Positions 34,366 to 44,204 of a stretch of 64,000 bases of DNA are shown here, one piece after another. Origin of the DNA: Micromonospora echinospora (GTDB lineage Bacteria > Actinomycetota > Actinomycetes > Mycobacteriales > Micromonosporaceae). The stretch's first letter is position 1, and every line of letters begins with the position of its first letter. The notes under the pieces were generated by a model that worked only from the letters and a program-made list of their open reading frames with translations, searched no databases and was not told the origin of the DNA. The stretch is taken from positions 5,037,001-5,101,000 of the forward strand of contig NZ_LT607413.1 of the NCBI RefSeq assembly GCF_900091495.1, given 5' to 3'. The translations under genes and the position numbers were made by a program.

Positions 34366-35781
34366 TCACGCCGCCCGCTTGTACTTCTTGATCGAGCTGT
34401 CCTGGGCGATCGAGTCGGCGCCCTTCTGGCACTGGTCCAGGAACTCCGCCGGGCCGATGCGCCCGCTGAAGAACTCGCCGCACGCGGCGTCGACCAGGTT
34501 GCGCTCCAACTTCCGGTAGTAGTTGTTGTAGACCCAGTTGAAACCGTTGGTCCCGGAGGTCTCCAGCGCCTTGACCACGGAGGTGAGACCGAACGGCAGC
34601 TCCACGCCCTCGGTGGCTCCGGCCACCACGGTCAGGCTGGAGACCTTCTTCGTGAAGTCCTGGGCGCCCTTCTTCGACAGCATGGTCCGGAAGTAGTCCA
34701 GGCCCCCCGCCACGTTCTTCGCCTTGGCCGGCACCATGAACGGCTCGCCGGCGGTGCCGCGGATCGCGTCGAAGGGCAGCTTGTCGCCGCTGCCGAGGCT
34801 CGGGGTCGGCGCCACGGTCATGTTGAACCCGGGCGGCGTGACCGACTTCTGCTCGCTCTCCAGCCAGGAGCCGCAGGAGATGAACGCGGCCTTGCCCTGG
34901 CACCACGCGGTCTGCGACTGCACGTGGTCCAGCCCCGGCGAGCCGTCGAGGATGTACTTGTCCTTGACGATCTGGTGCCAGGCGTCGGCGGCGGCCTTCA
35001 TCGCGTCGGACTTCCAGGCGTTGGGCTCCAGGTTGTCGATCGCGGTGGCCACGGAGGGGCCGCCGAACTTGATCGCCGTGGAGATCACCGGCCAGCTCAT
35101 GTAGCGGGGGTGCTTGCCCGCGTACGTCCAGGGAGCGATGCCCGCGGCCTTGATCTTCTTGCACAGGGCGATGTGGTCGTCCCAGGTCTTCGCGTACTCC
35201 CAGCCGCGGTCGGCGAAGAGCTTGGTGGAGTGCCAGATGCCGTAGACGGTGTAGGTGTAGTTCATCACCAGGAACCGGCCGTCGTACGAGCCGACCTCCA
35301 CCGCGCCCGGCAGCAGCGTCTCCTTGACGGTCTTGCCGGGAATGTCGAGGCTCGGGGCCGAGAGCAGTTCGCCGAGGTCGGCGAGGGCGTTCTGGGAGAC
35401 CAGGCCGTTGAAGTCGATCTGGCCGGCGCCGGAGTTGTTGACCACGTCCGGCGGGGTGCCGTCGACGAAGCGTGGCTGGAGGGTCTTGCTGATCTCCTGG
35501 GTGGCCGTGTGCTTGATCGTCGCCTTCGGGTACCGCTCGGTGTACATGGCCTCGTGGGCCTTGGCGTAGTCCTCGCCGAACCCGCCGTTGAAGATCACGA
35601 CCTCCAGCGGGGCGTCCTCCTTGACGCCCAGCGGGTTCTGCTCGCTCTTGGTGCCCTGGTACGTCTTGGTGTCGCCCTCGTCGCCACCGCCGGAGGTGGC
35701 GCAGCCGGCGAGCAGGCCGGCGGCGGGGGTGGCCAGCAGGCCGGCGGCGGCGCTGCGCCGCAGGATGTCACGCCTGTTCAT
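34366..35781 (-). CDS. ngcE: N-acetylglucosamine/diacetylchitobiose-binding lipoprotein NgcE
   Basis: A 471-residue solute-binding lipoprotein. MNRRDILRRSAAAGLLATPA is a twin-arginine-like signal with lipobox LAGC (Cys27). The mature protein matches NgcE (TIGR03851-type) in order of motifs: NPLGVKEDAPLEVVIFNGGFG, DYAKAHEAMYTERYP, TLQPRFVDGTPPDVVNNSG and NYTYTVYGIWHS. It captures GlcNAc and chitobiose for NgcFG. ATG 35781 is preceded by GAGGAGAGAG. Upstream at 35866-35891 is an AT-rich inverted repeat likely to be its operator. Confidence 0.9.
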   Translation of the reverse strand: MNRRDILRRSAAAGLLATPAAGLLAGCATSGGGDEGDTKTYQGTKSEQNPLGVKEDAPLEVVIFNGGFGEDYAKAHEAMYTERYPKATIKHTATQEISKTLQPRFVDGTPPDVVNNSGAGQIDFNGLVSQNALADLGELLSAPSLDIPGKTVKETLLPGAVEVGSYDGRFLVMNYTYTVYGIWHSTKLFADRGWEYAKTWDDHIALCKKIKAAGIAPWTYAGKHPRYMSWPVISTAIKFGGPSVATAIDNLEPNAWKSDAMKAAADAWHQIVKDKYILDGSPGLDHVQSQTAWCQGKAAFISCGSWLESEQKSVTPPGFNMTVAPTPSLGSGDKLPFDAIRGTAGEPFMVPAKAKNVAGGLDYFRTMLSKKGAQDFTKKVSSLTVVAGATEGVELPFGLTSVVKALETSGTNGFNWVYNNYYRKLERNLVDAACGEFFSGRIGPAEFLDQCQKGADSIAQDSSIKKYKRAA

Positions 35782-35865
35782 GCTCTCTCCTCGAATCGGT
35801 ACGGGTGGCCGCCGACGTTGGGGGATGACGGCCACCGCGCGAGGGGCGGGGGAGTCGTCGCTAGT

Positions 35866-35891
35866 CTTCAATTCATCGAAAGTTACTGAAG
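35866..35891. promoter_or_regulatory. Candidate operator upstream of ngcE
   Basis: CTTCA...TGAAG (5-bp arms, 16-nt centre containing CGAAAGTTAC) forms an imperfect palindrome about 85 bp upstream of ngcE in an AT-rich island. It does not match the DasR consensus as I know it. Its right part, TTACTGAAG, recurs upstream of the GH18 chitinase (59426-59434). Confidence 0.4.
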
Positions 35892-36192
35892 AATTTCTAC
35901 GGCAGGACCGCGCCGACTTCAAGCCCCACGGCCCCGGCGTTGTTCCTTCGTGTCCTTGGCTTGGTCATGCGGTTTGGCCGCCGTCGACGGCGAAGGCGTC
36001 GACGTGGCCGTGTGTCGATCCGGGCAGCGCGGTCCGGGCCAGGAGTGCGCGCAGACCGCACCACTGTGCACGCAGCCGTAAGGACACCCACACGCCACGG
36101 CGCGCATCCTCATGGGGACGGACAGTGAACGCGCCGTGCGGGTCGGCCTGGCCGGCACCATACGGCACATCCTGAGAGGAGCGGGATTTCGC
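35892..36192. other. Non-coding stretch between ngcE promoter region and the I36-like gene
   Basis: No convincing gene is seen. The only structure noted is a small inverted repeat around 35988-36005 (GCCGTCGACGGC-like). It should hold the promoter for the following secreted protein; AGGAG at 36176-36180 is a possible ribosome site. Confidence 0.5.
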
Positions 36193-36723
36193 ATGCCACA
36201 ACCATGGAGAGGTCCTTCCCGGAGGCACACCGGCGGAACTGGGCGGTCGCGCCCCCGCATGACGGCCATCGTCGCTGCCCTGGTCGTGCTGGTCTCGGTG
36301 TTCTCGATGAGCACGCCGACGGCACAGGCCGCAGAAGCGACGCGCGCGGGGGCTTCGAGTGCGGCCGACGTCCGGGCGACGGCCTGGACACCGGTGGTCA
36401 GTCCCTTCTACACCGACCTTGAAAGGCGCTTCCCGAATGTGGACACGGAACAGCGGAACCTCCTCATCGACCTTTGCCCGAGCAAGCGTCTGTGCGTTGC
36501 TGCCGGCGAGGGTAACGGTCTGCACACCGTGTACTACCTCTACTACTGCACCGAGCGATCGCTCACCAACTTCATCGGCGACGGTTCTGCCAAGAACGCC
36601 CAGACCGACAGCGCCACAGCCCACCTGCTGAACCAGAATCGGGTGATCCGCGTGTCCCTCGAGCCCGACCCCGATCCGGTACGCATCGACTGGGACCCGA
36701 TCTACTACATCGATCCCTGCTGA
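36193..36723 (+). CDS. Small secreted protein, peptidase inhibitor I36-like
   Basis: A 176-residue exported protein. A basic N-terminus and hydrophobic stretch (MTAIVAALVVLVSVFS) end in AQAAEA, a signal peptidase site near residue 51. The mature part has a Cys-stabilised all-beta pattern: LCPSKRLCVAAGEGNG, VYYLYYCTERSLTNFIGDGSAKNAQTDSATA and a C-terminal Cys. This order (LC-x-A, YLYxC-x2-SLxN, GDGS-x-xNxQT) resembles the beta/gamma-crystallin-like peptidase inhibitor I36 group of small actinobacterial proteins. Start choice is uncertain: ATG 36193 has AGGAG 12 bp upstream, ATG 36259 would also give a signal peptide. The target is unknown. Confidence 0.6.
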   Translation: MPQPWRGPSRRHTGGTGRSRPRMTAIVAALVVLVSVFSMSTPTAQAAEATRAGASSAADVRATAWTPVVSPFYTDLERRFPNVDTEQRNLLIDLCPSKRLCVAAGEGNGLHTVYYLYYCTERSLTNFIGDGSAKNAQTDSATAHLLNQNRVIRVSLEPDPDPVRIDWDPIYYIDPC

Positions 36724-37136
36724 CGAGACCACCTGGAGCCGGTTCGCAGGTCGAGCCGCCCGGCGGCGTCGATGGCGAGCCCGACGATCAGCCCTGGGAC
36801 GATCGGGGGAGGGCTGACCACGGGGCTCGTGCTCGGCCCGCCACCCGGGCTGGCTGGCGACATTCGGCTGTCCAGAGCAACGTCGGCGAGCCACATTCCG
36901 ACAAGGCAACATTGCCTGACCCGGTGCCAGCGTGAACAATCCGAGGTCGAAGCCATGTCGTGGTGACCGTGGGACAGGGTTGGCGGTCCCGATGCTCAGC
37001 GGCGTAGCCGAGGGAGCGCAGGGGGCGGGCGTGCTCCGCGGTCACCTCGTCGGGACGTGACGTCACGCTGGGTTGCCGGCTAGCGTCAGTTCCCGACGGA
37101 CGATGTGGACGGGCTCGGGAAAGGACTCGGAGACAG
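36724..37136. other. Non-coding stretch upstream of the DUF574 methyltransferase
   Basis: No gene is supported on either strand. A TAGCGT hexamer at 37081-37086, about 50 bp before the next start, could be its -10 box; the same GGCTAGCGT sequence occurs before the molybdopterin oxidoreductase gene at 4695-4703. Nothing else stands out. Confidence 0.5.
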
Positions 37137-37952
37137 GTGACCACGGATCGCTCAGGCCAGTCGGACGGCATCGACACCTCCGTCCCCACTGCTGCCGGGA
37201 TGTACGACTACTACCTGGGTGGCAGGGACAACTTCGCAGCCGATCGCCGGGCCGCGAACAAGGTGCTCGCAGCGGCTCCCGAGGTGATCCTCATGGCCCG
37301 GGAGAACCGTGCGTTCATCCAACGGGCCGTGCGATTCCTCGCCCGGGAGGCGGGCATCCGCCAGTTCCTCGACATCGGCAGTGGCCTGCCGACCCAGGGC
37401 AACGTCCACGAGATCGCCCAGGCCGAGGCGCCGGACGCACGCGTGGTCTACGTCGACAACGATCCGAAGGTGCTGGCCCGCTCGCGCCTTCTGACCACCG
37501 AGGCCAAGACCACGAGCGTGATCACGGCGGACCTGCGCGACCCGGATGCCATCCTCGACCACCCCGAGACCCGGGCGCTGATCGACTTCGACCAGCCGAT
37601 GGCCATTCTGCTGGTGGCCGTCCTGCACTTCATCGACGACGAGACCGACCCGTACGCGATCGTCGCCCGTCTCCGCGACGCGATGGCGCCGGGCAGCTAC
37701 CTCGTCGTCAACCACGCCACCGCCGACCCCAGGCCGGACAACGCCGGGGGCGCCAAGGAGGTCTACCGGAACACCAGGTATCCGGCCACCCACCGCTCGC
37801 GCGAGCAGATCGAACGCTTCTTCGACGGCGTGCACCTCCTCGACCCCGGCCTGGTGTTCGTTCCCGCCTGGCGGCCCGACACCGAAACCGACATCACGCC
37901 GGAAGAGGTCTGGATTCTCGGCGGCGTGGGCCGGAAGCCGACGGTGGACTGA
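37137..37952 (+). CDS. DUF574 family SAM-dependent methyltransferase
   Basis: A 271-residue member of the actinobacterial S-adenosyl methyltransferase family PF04672 (DUF574). The family opening SVPTAAGMYDYYLGGRDNFAADR and the SAM motif FLDIGSGLPTQGNVHEIAQ (about 78-96) are both present, as are VVYVDNDPKVLARS and LHFIDDETDPYAIV. GTG 37137 has GGAG 4 bp upstream. Most organisms in this phylum encode many paralogues, and the substrates are unknown. It appears monocistronic. Confidence 0.9.
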   Translation: MTTDRSGQSDGIDTSVPTAAGMYDYYLGGRDNFAADRRAANKVLAAAPEVILMARENRAFIQRAVRFLAREAGIRQFLDIGSGLPTQGNVHEIAQAEAPDARVVYVDNDPKVLARSRLLTTEAKTTSVITADLRDPDAILDHPETRALIDFDQPMAILLVAVLHFIDDETDPYAIVARLRDAMAPGSYLVVNHATADPRPDNAGGAKEVYRNTRYPATHRSREQIERFFDGVHLLDPGLVFVPAWRPDTETDITPEEVWILGGVGRKPTVD

Positions 37953-38104
37953 CCTCGATCATGCACCGATCTGACGCGGACCGCGTCGCTACGATTCGTG
38001 GAGACGCTCAGGGGAGCGCCAGGCGCTGCTGGTGGTCGGCGCCGAGGAGCCGCGGTCGAGAGCCGACCTGGGCCACCCGGCGTGCGTGAGGGGCGGCTCG
38101 GTCG

Positions 38105-38364
38105 TCACCTGCCGGCCCGGCCTTCGGGGCGGGCGTACTTGTTGCGGAACTTCTCGACCCGGCCGGCGGTGTCGAGCAGGCGCTGCTTGCCGGTCCAGAA
38201 GGGATGACTCGCGGAGGAGATCTGGACGTCGATGACCGGGTAGGTGTTGCCGTCGGTCCACTCGATCGTCTGGTCGCTGGTGGCGGTGGATCGGGTGAGG
38301 AAGGCGAAGTCGGCACCCTTGTCGCGGTAGACGACGGGTCGGTACTCGGGGTGGATGCCGGGCT

Positions 38365-38368
<4 letters not shown>
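38105..38368 (-). CDS. rpmE2: Ribosomal protein L31 type B (zinc-independent)
   Basis: An 87-residue L31: [29 protein letters not shown], ending [29 protein letters not shown]. The four-Cys zinc site of type A L31 is absent, which identifies the type B paralogue that replaces zinc-bound L31 under zinc starvation. Its ATG overlaps the stop of the upstream Rv0106-like gene (ATGA), so it shares that gene's Zur-controlled promoter. Confidence 0.95.
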
Positions 38369-39699
<1,331 letters not shown>

Positions 39700-39716
39700 G
39701 ATCCTTCCGGCTTTGT

Positions 39717-39733
39717 TGGAAACGATTGTCATT
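39717..39733. promoter_or_regulatory. Zur-like box upstream of the Rv0106-like gene
   Basis: TGGAAACGATTGTCATT resembles the actinobacterial Zur palindrome (TGAAAACGATTTTCAT type) and lies 18 bp upstream of the start, directly before zinc-starvation genes. The match is recognised by eye, not scored. Confidence 0.75.
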
Positions 39734-39833
39734 CTAGGCGGGCTGAGGCCGAATGGGCCAGTGGTGGTCCGGAGTGACGGCCGGCGGGGGCGCCCGGGGT
39801 CGGTGTACTCGGGTCGAACGGGTGATGTAAAAC

Positions 39834-39850
39834 TGAAAATCGTTACCGTT
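39834..39850. promoter_or_regulatory. Zur-like box upstream of the L28-L33-S14 operon
   Basis: TGAAAATCGTTACCGTT keeps the left half of the Zur palindrome well and the right half poorly, and lies 31 bp upstream of the L28 start. With the box at 39717 it gives separate sites for the two divergent operons. Confidence 0.7.
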
Positions 39851-39880
39851 AATGTGGTGACCTGAGCAAGGAGCCTCACT

Positions 39881-40117
39881 GTGTCCAGACGTTGTGACGT
39901 CACCGGCGCGCAGCCGAGTTTCGGCAACGCCGTGTCCCACTCCCACCGGCGCACCCGGCGCCGCTGGAACCCGAACCTGCAGAACCACCGCTACTGGCTG
40001 CCGTCGGAGCGGCGGTGGGTCAGCCTCACCCTCACCGCGAAGGCACTGAAGACCGTGGACCGCAAGGGCATCGAGAAGGTGGTCGCCGAGCTGCGCGGCC
40101 GGGGGGTGAAGGTCTGA
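39881..40117 (+). CDS. rpmB2: Ribosomal protein L28, zinc-independent paralogue
   Basis: A 78-residue L28: [34 protein letters not shown], with the universal SHSHRRT and RWNPN motifs. The paired Cys ligands of zinc-binding L28 are missing (only Cys5 remains). GTG 39881 is the start, after AAGGAG. Its stop overlaps the next start (TGATG). It should substitute for the zinc-containing L28 when zinc is short. Confidence 0.95.
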   Translation: MSRRCDVTGAQPSFGNAVSHSHRRTRRRWNPNLQNHRYWLPSERRWVSLTLTAKALKTVDRKGIEKVVAELRGRGVKV

Positions 40118-40284
40118 TGGCCCGCCAGACCGACGTGCGCCCGATCGTGCGGCTGCGCAGCACCGCCGGCACCGGCTACACGTACGTGACCCGCAAGAAC
40201 CGCCGTAACGACCCGGACCGACTGGTGCTGCGCAAGTACGACCCGGTCGTGCACCGGCACGTCGAGTTCCGCGAGGCGCGTTGA
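40117..40284 (+). CDS. rpmG2: Ribosomal protein L33, zinc-independent paralogue
   Basis: A 55-residue L33 ([36 protein letters not shown]) with the YVTRKNRRN core and no cysteines, so it is the zinc-free form. Start and stop both overlap the flanking genes by one base (TGATG), forming a tight operon with L28 and S14. Confidence 0.95.
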   Translation: MARQTDVRPIVRLRSTAGTGYTYVTRKNRRNDPDRLVLRKYDPVVHRHVEFREAR

Positions 40285-40589
40285 TGGCACGCCGGAGCCT
40301 GGGCAACCGGCAGGCCCGTCGCGAGGACCTGGTGGCCCGGCACGCCGGGACGCGTACCGCGCTGAAACGGTCGATCAGCCATATGGACACCGGGCCGGAC
40401 GTACGCGCCGAGATGGTCCGCCGGCTCAGTCGGCTGCCGCGGGACTCGAGCCCGGTGCGGCTGCGCAACCGGGACCAGATCGACGGTCGCCCGCGTGGCG
40501 TGCTGACCCGGTTCGGGCTGTCCCGGGTCCGGTTCCGCGAGCTGGCCCTGCGGGGCGAGCTGCCCGGGGTCCGCAAGGCCTCGTGGTGA
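40284..40589 (+). CDS. rpsN2: Ribosomal protein S14, zinc-independent long form
   Basis: A 101-residue S14 ([22 protein letters not shown] ... [41 protein letters not shown]). It is the long, C-minus type lacking the CxxC-CxxC zinc ribbon of short S14. ATG 40284 overlaps the L33 stop. It ends the L28-L33-S14 operon; a remnant of a metal ABC ATPase follows. Confidence 0.96.
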   Translation: MARRSLGNRQARREDLVARHAGTRTALKRSISHMDTGPDVRAEMVRRLSRLPRDSSPVRLRNRDQIDGRPRGVLTRFGLSRVRFRELALRGELPGVRKASW

Positions 40590-40703
40590 CGTCGGTGACG
40601 GCCGTACGTTCACGGGCCACCGCTCCGATGGGCGACCGGGGCGTCACCCTGACCCGCCTCGGCATACGCGGACCGGGAACCCTGACGACGCGGAGGGGCA
40701 ACC

Positions 40704-40868
40704 GTGAGAGCGCTGGAGATCGACCGGTTCGACGTGGGCCTCGGCGGCCGGCCGGTGCTGCGGGACGGGCGGCTGGACCTCGACCGGGGTGAACTGGTGG
40801 GACTGCTCGGTCCCAACGGCGCCGCGAAGACCACCTGCGCGCCGTCGTGGCGTTGCCCACGACACGGC
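40704..40868 (+). pseudogene. Truncated, frameshifted ABC transporter ATPase (znuC-like remnant)
   Basis: After a GGAGGGG site, GTG 40704 opens a frame reading as the start of a metal-type ABC ATPase up to a Walker A loop, GLLGPNGAAKTT, in which the usual GAGKTT has Gly to Ala. Directly after it, near 40840, the frame shifts: the expected continuation (LRAVVALP) is found in another frame, consistent with a small deletion. Homology ends within 30 bp, right at the stop codon of the convergent FAD protein gene. The signature and Walker B motifs are missing. Its position after the Zur-controlled ribosomal genes suggests the original was a zinc uptake ATPase. Confidence 0.75.
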
Positions 40869-42911
40869 CTACTGACCAGACGGTGGCGACGTCCGGGCGG
40901 AGGTGGCGGCATCCGCCGCCACCCGCAGGGCGCTACGGGCCACGCGGTCGGTCTCCCGCAGCATCGTGGCGTCGGTGCCCGGCATCGGACTGATGACCGT
41001 GTCGCCCATGACCTCGTCGAGGGGGATGCCGGCGACGTGGAGCGCGGCGTCGCGCGTGCCGTCGGGGTGGACCAGTAGCCCCGTCCGGGGGTCGACGTCG
41101 AATCCTCGGGTGAGGTGCGGACGTCCGTCCCGTCCGCTCACGCTGAACGGACGCATGCGGCCCGCCACCGCGAGCGAGTGGGTCAGCGGGTCGGCGCTGG
41201 CCCTGACGTCGTGCGCGTGCATCCAGGCGTCGACGAGCACGGGAGCGGTGACGGCGGAGCCGGCGACGGCGGGCGACTCGGCGCGGAAGAGGCCGAGCTC
41301 GGCGTCGGCGACGACGTGCGCCGCGGGCCCGACGAACCTGACGAGACCGGCGTCCACGAGAGCCAGCAACTGCCGGCTGCGAAAGGCCGGTGGACCGCTG
41401 CCGACCATGCCGCCGAACGCCTGGAGGGTGCGGAATCCGTTCGCGCGCGACTCGGCGTCGAAGCCGCCGAACGTTCCGATGACGTTCGCCGGCTTCCGCG
41501 CCGCGCTGATCGACCACAGCCCGGCCTTGATAGCGCTGTCCCGTCCCTTCGCCGACTCGGCCAGGTCCTCGGTCAGGTAGTCGGCGACCCGGGCGGTGAA
41601 CGTCTCGGGATCGGGGAACGGTCCGCAGACCGGTGACATCGCCGCCGGCAGGTCGAACCGGTCCGTGGCGTCCGGGACGTGTGGCGCTATCGCGGCGTCG
41701 AGCGCCGACGGCAGGCCGTCGGCGGTGTCGATCGCCGCGAGGACCGTGGCCAGTGGGGCAGCGAACGCTTCGGGGCGCACGCGGTGCAGGGTCTCGTAGT
41801 AGTCGACGAACGCGTCCTTGACGATGAGCGGCCACAGCTGGCGGTCGAAGTCGATGGGGCGTGGGACCGTGGACCAGTCGACCGACCGCAGGTGACGCTG
41901 CGGCGCCGAGGGCGGCAGTGAGCCGTAGAGCGACTTCGCCCGGTACGGGACGCCCCGGTGGGAGGTGACGTGCATCCGTGGCTCGCGGCCCGACGGTTCG
42001 TAGCGCACGCCCGCCCGCGTCCGTGAGTCGTCGACGAACCGTCCACCACGGCCGACTGTCAGCAGCGTCATCGCGTCGAAGAAGCCCATCCCGAGCCCCC
42101 GTACGATCGCGGTCGCCCCATCCGGAACATCCCCGAGGGTCTGGTCGATCGGGTTGTCGGGGCGTACCCACGTCATCTCGGGATGCCTGGCCAGCGCCGC
42201 CAGGAAGCCGTGCTCCTCGTCGGTGTGGGCGCGCGGCAGCCACCCGGGCGCGGCCACGACGGCGTCGCACGCGAGCACCGTACCGGTGCTGAGTTCGACG
42301 AGTTGGCGTCCGCTGTCCTCGTGCACGGCGACGGCTCGCGCCAGGTGGGTGGTGACCGTGACGCGTTCCGGCATGGTGTGCAGCGCCCGCTCGAAGCACC
42401 AGCGGAGGTACTCGCCGTAGAGCGGTCGACTCGGATGGGACGCGACCGTGATCGCCTCCAACTCGTCGCGGTAGTCGTCGACGAAGCCCGGCCGGACGGT
42501 GGTGGAGGCGAACGCGGCGCGGTGGGCCGGATCGATGTCCGCCACCTGGACCGCAGACGACGGCGACGGGTAGGCGGCATCGAGCGCGAGCCGGCACCAC
42601 TCGAACAGCGTGGGCCCGGGTACGACCGGGCCGGCCATCGTCACGCTGTCGTCGGTGAAGAGTGTCACCGCCCCCGCGAGGGTGTTCATGCACATCTGAC
42701 GGGTCTGGTCGGTACGCCAGATACGACCCGCGCCGAGCTGTGTGTCGTCGATGACATGTATGTCGAGATGGTCGATCTCGGGGAAGTCCGCGAGGTTGGC
42801 GGCGATCCGTTCGAGCAGCGACACCCCTCGGGGGCCTGCGCCGACGAGCGCGACGGTGGGGCGGGCGGGGCAAGCTGTCCATAGTGGACGAATGTCTATG
42901 AACCGGGTCAC
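40869..42911 (-). CDS. Large FAD/NAD(P)-binding protein (PF13454-type)
   Basis: A 680-residue flavoprotein. The dinucleotide-binding motif VALVGAGPRGVSLLERIAA is near residue 20, with DTQLGAGRIWRTDQTRQMCMNT after it, and AIVRGLGMGFFDAMTLLT near residue 268 as a second nucleotide loop. This is the PF13454 (FAD-NAD(P)-binding) architecture, related to flavin N-hydroxylases but lacking their full motif set. GTG 42911 is used; no good ribosome site is visible. It is divergent from a MetNIQ-type transporter, and such pairings are recurrent in actinobacteria, so it probably acts on the imported compound. The reaction is unknown. Confidence 0.8.
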   Translation of the reverse strand: MTRFIDIRPLWTACPARPTVALVGAGPRGVSLLERIAANLADFPEIDHLDIHVIDDTQLGAGRIWRTDQTRQMCMNTLAGAVTLFTDDSVTMAGPVVPGPTLFEWCRLALDAAYPSPSSAVQVADIDPAHRAAFASTTVRPGFVDDYRDELEAITVASHPSRPLYGEYLRWCFERALHTMPERVTVTTHLARAVAVHEDSGRQLVELSTGTVLACDAVVAAPGWLPRAHTDEEHGFLAALARHPEMTWVRPDNPIDQTLGDVPDGATAIVRGLGMGFFDAMTLLTVGRGGRFVDDSRTRAGVRYEPSGREPRMHVTSHRGVPYRAKSLYGSLPPSAPQRHLRSVDWSTVPRPIDFDRQLWPLIVKDAFVDYYETLHRVRPEAFAAPLATVLAAIDTADGLPSALDAAIAPHVPDATDRFDLPAAMSPVCGPFPDPETFTARVADYLTEDLAESAKGRDSAIKAGLWSISAARKPANVIGTFGGFDAESRANGFRTLQAFGGMVGSGPPAFRSRQLLALVDAGLVRFVGPAAHVVADAELGLFRAESPAVAGSAVTAPVLVDAWMHAHDVRASADPLTHSLAVAGRMRPFSVSGRDGRPHLTRGFDVDPRTGLLVHPDGTRDAALHVAGIPLDEVMGDTVISPMPGTDATMLRETDRVARSALRVAADAATSARTSPPSGQ

Positions 42912-43241
42912 AGGTATACCCTACTTCGCCGCTGGGTTTAGTATGGTTCCGGCATGGTGAAGTTGCTGGTCATCCGGCATCCGCGAGCAGGATAGCGGCG
43001 TGACGCCGACGGGACGGAGAGCGTGACCCCCTCCGGGACGTCGGGCGCTTGCGGCGAGGACATGGCCCACCGTCGGTCCGGCGGTTGACCTTCCTCGCCG
43101 ATTCCGAGCGACGAGCACACGGTGTCGGTGGCGATGGGCCGCACGGGGCTTGCCGCGGCGATCGCCACACCGACGCGCGGTCGCCTGCCCTTTCCCGAAT
43201 GGTGTCGAGGTTCAAACGAGCGTGCAGGAAGGGTGGCGGCG
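42912..43241. other. Divergent regulatory region between the flavoprotein and the MetN-type gene, with a possible leaderless mini-ORF
   Basis: The region holds a TAGTAT -10-like hexamer (42939-42944), nine bases before ATG 42954. That ATG opens a 13-codon frame (MVKLLVIRHPRAG, stop at 42995), arranged like a leaderless leader peptide. A palindromic TATACC lies at 42915-42920, facing the flavoprotein gene. I see no SAM riboswitch pattern. The ribosome site for the MetN-type gene is AGGAAGGG at 43226-43233. Confidence 0.4.
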
Positions 43242-44204
43242 GTGATCGAGTTCCGTGACCTGAGGAAATCATACGGCGATCACGTCGTGCTCGACGGGAT
43301 CAACCTGCGCATCGACCAGCGGGAGATCTTCGGTCTGGTCGGCGTGAGCGGCGCGGGGAAGTCCACGCTGCTGCGGTGCATCAACCGGCTCGAAGGGATC
43401 GACAGTGGCAGCCTCATCGTCGACGGCACGGACGTACGCGCCATCGGCGACCGGGACCTGCCGGCGTTCCGCCGCCGGATCGGCATGGTGTTCCAGCAGT
43501 TCTCCCTGATGGAACGCAGAAACGTCTACGACAACGTGTACTTCCCCCTCAAGTGCCAGGGCGTGCGCCGGGCGGCGGCCGACCGCAAGGTGCGTGATCT
43601 TCTCGACCTCGTCGGACTCGGCGAGAAGCTCAAGGCGTTGCCCCGGGAGTTGAGCGGCGGGCAGAAGCAGCGGGTGGCCATCGCGCGGGCCCTGGTGAAC
43701 GATCCGACGATCCTGCTGTGCGACGAGGCCACCTCCGCGCTCGACCCGAACATCACCGAGGCGGTCCTCGACCTGCTCAGGCGCATCAACGCCGAGCTCG
43801 GCCTCACGATCGTCGTGGTGACCCACGAGGTGGCGGTCATGAAGTCCGTGTGCACCCGGATGGGCCTGCTCGGCAATGGCCGCCTGCGCGCCGAGGGGGA
43901 CGTCGAGCACTTCTTCCTGGAGAAGCCGGAGCTGCTGGGGGACTTCATCCGGGACGCGGGCCGTCGCCCGGACGTCGCTCCCGGCACCTCGCTGGTCCGG
44001 GTCGTCCAGCGGGAAGCGGCGGGATCCAGTCTGCTGTCGCAGCTCGCCATCCGCACCGGCGTGCCGTTCGAGATCTCGTGGGGCGGGCTCGACCGCTACC
44101 GGGACCGCGTCTCGGGATCGTTCCTGCTGCACGTGGCAGACGCCGACCTCCGCGCGGTGTGCGACGGCCTGACCGCTCTCGGTGCCGACTGGACGGAGAT
44201 CTGA
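43242..44204 (+). CDS. MetN-type ABC transporter ATPase with NIL domain
   Basis: A 320-residue ATPase. Walker A is GVSGAGKST (about 37-45), the Q-loop VFQQFSLM, signature LSGGQKQRVAIARAL (about 138-152) and Walker B ILLCDEATSALDP. A C-terminal NIL domain (about 245-320) is the regulatory module that binds the transported amino acid in MetN. GTG 43242 has AGGAAGGG 8 bp upstream; 40 more codons are open upstream without support. It forms an operon with a MetI permease and an NlpA/MetQ lipoprotein. Methionine is one possible substrate, but the flavoprotein and amidohydrolase nearby point to a modified sulfur amino acid. Confidence 0.9.
   Translation: MIEFRDLRKSYGDHVVLDGINLRIDQREIFGLVGVSGAGKSTLLRCINRLEGIDSGSLIVDGTDVRAIGDRDLPAFRRRIGMVFQQFSLMERRNVYDNVYFPLKCQGVRRAAADRKVRDLLDLVGLGEKLKALPRELSGGQKQRVAIARALVNDPTILLCDEATSALDPNITEAVLDLLRRINAELGLTIVVVTHEVAVMKSVCTRMGLLGNGRLRAEGDVEHFFLEKPELLGDFIRDAGRRPDVAPGTSLVRVVQREAAGSSLLSQLAIRTGVPFEISWGGLDRYRDRVSGSFLLHVADADLRAVCDGLTALGADWTEI

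Noticed and set aside
42912..43241. SAM riboswitch before the MetN-type gene
   Set aside because: I could not find the conserved stems or the GA-rich K-turn region of S-box RNAs; only short local dyads are present.
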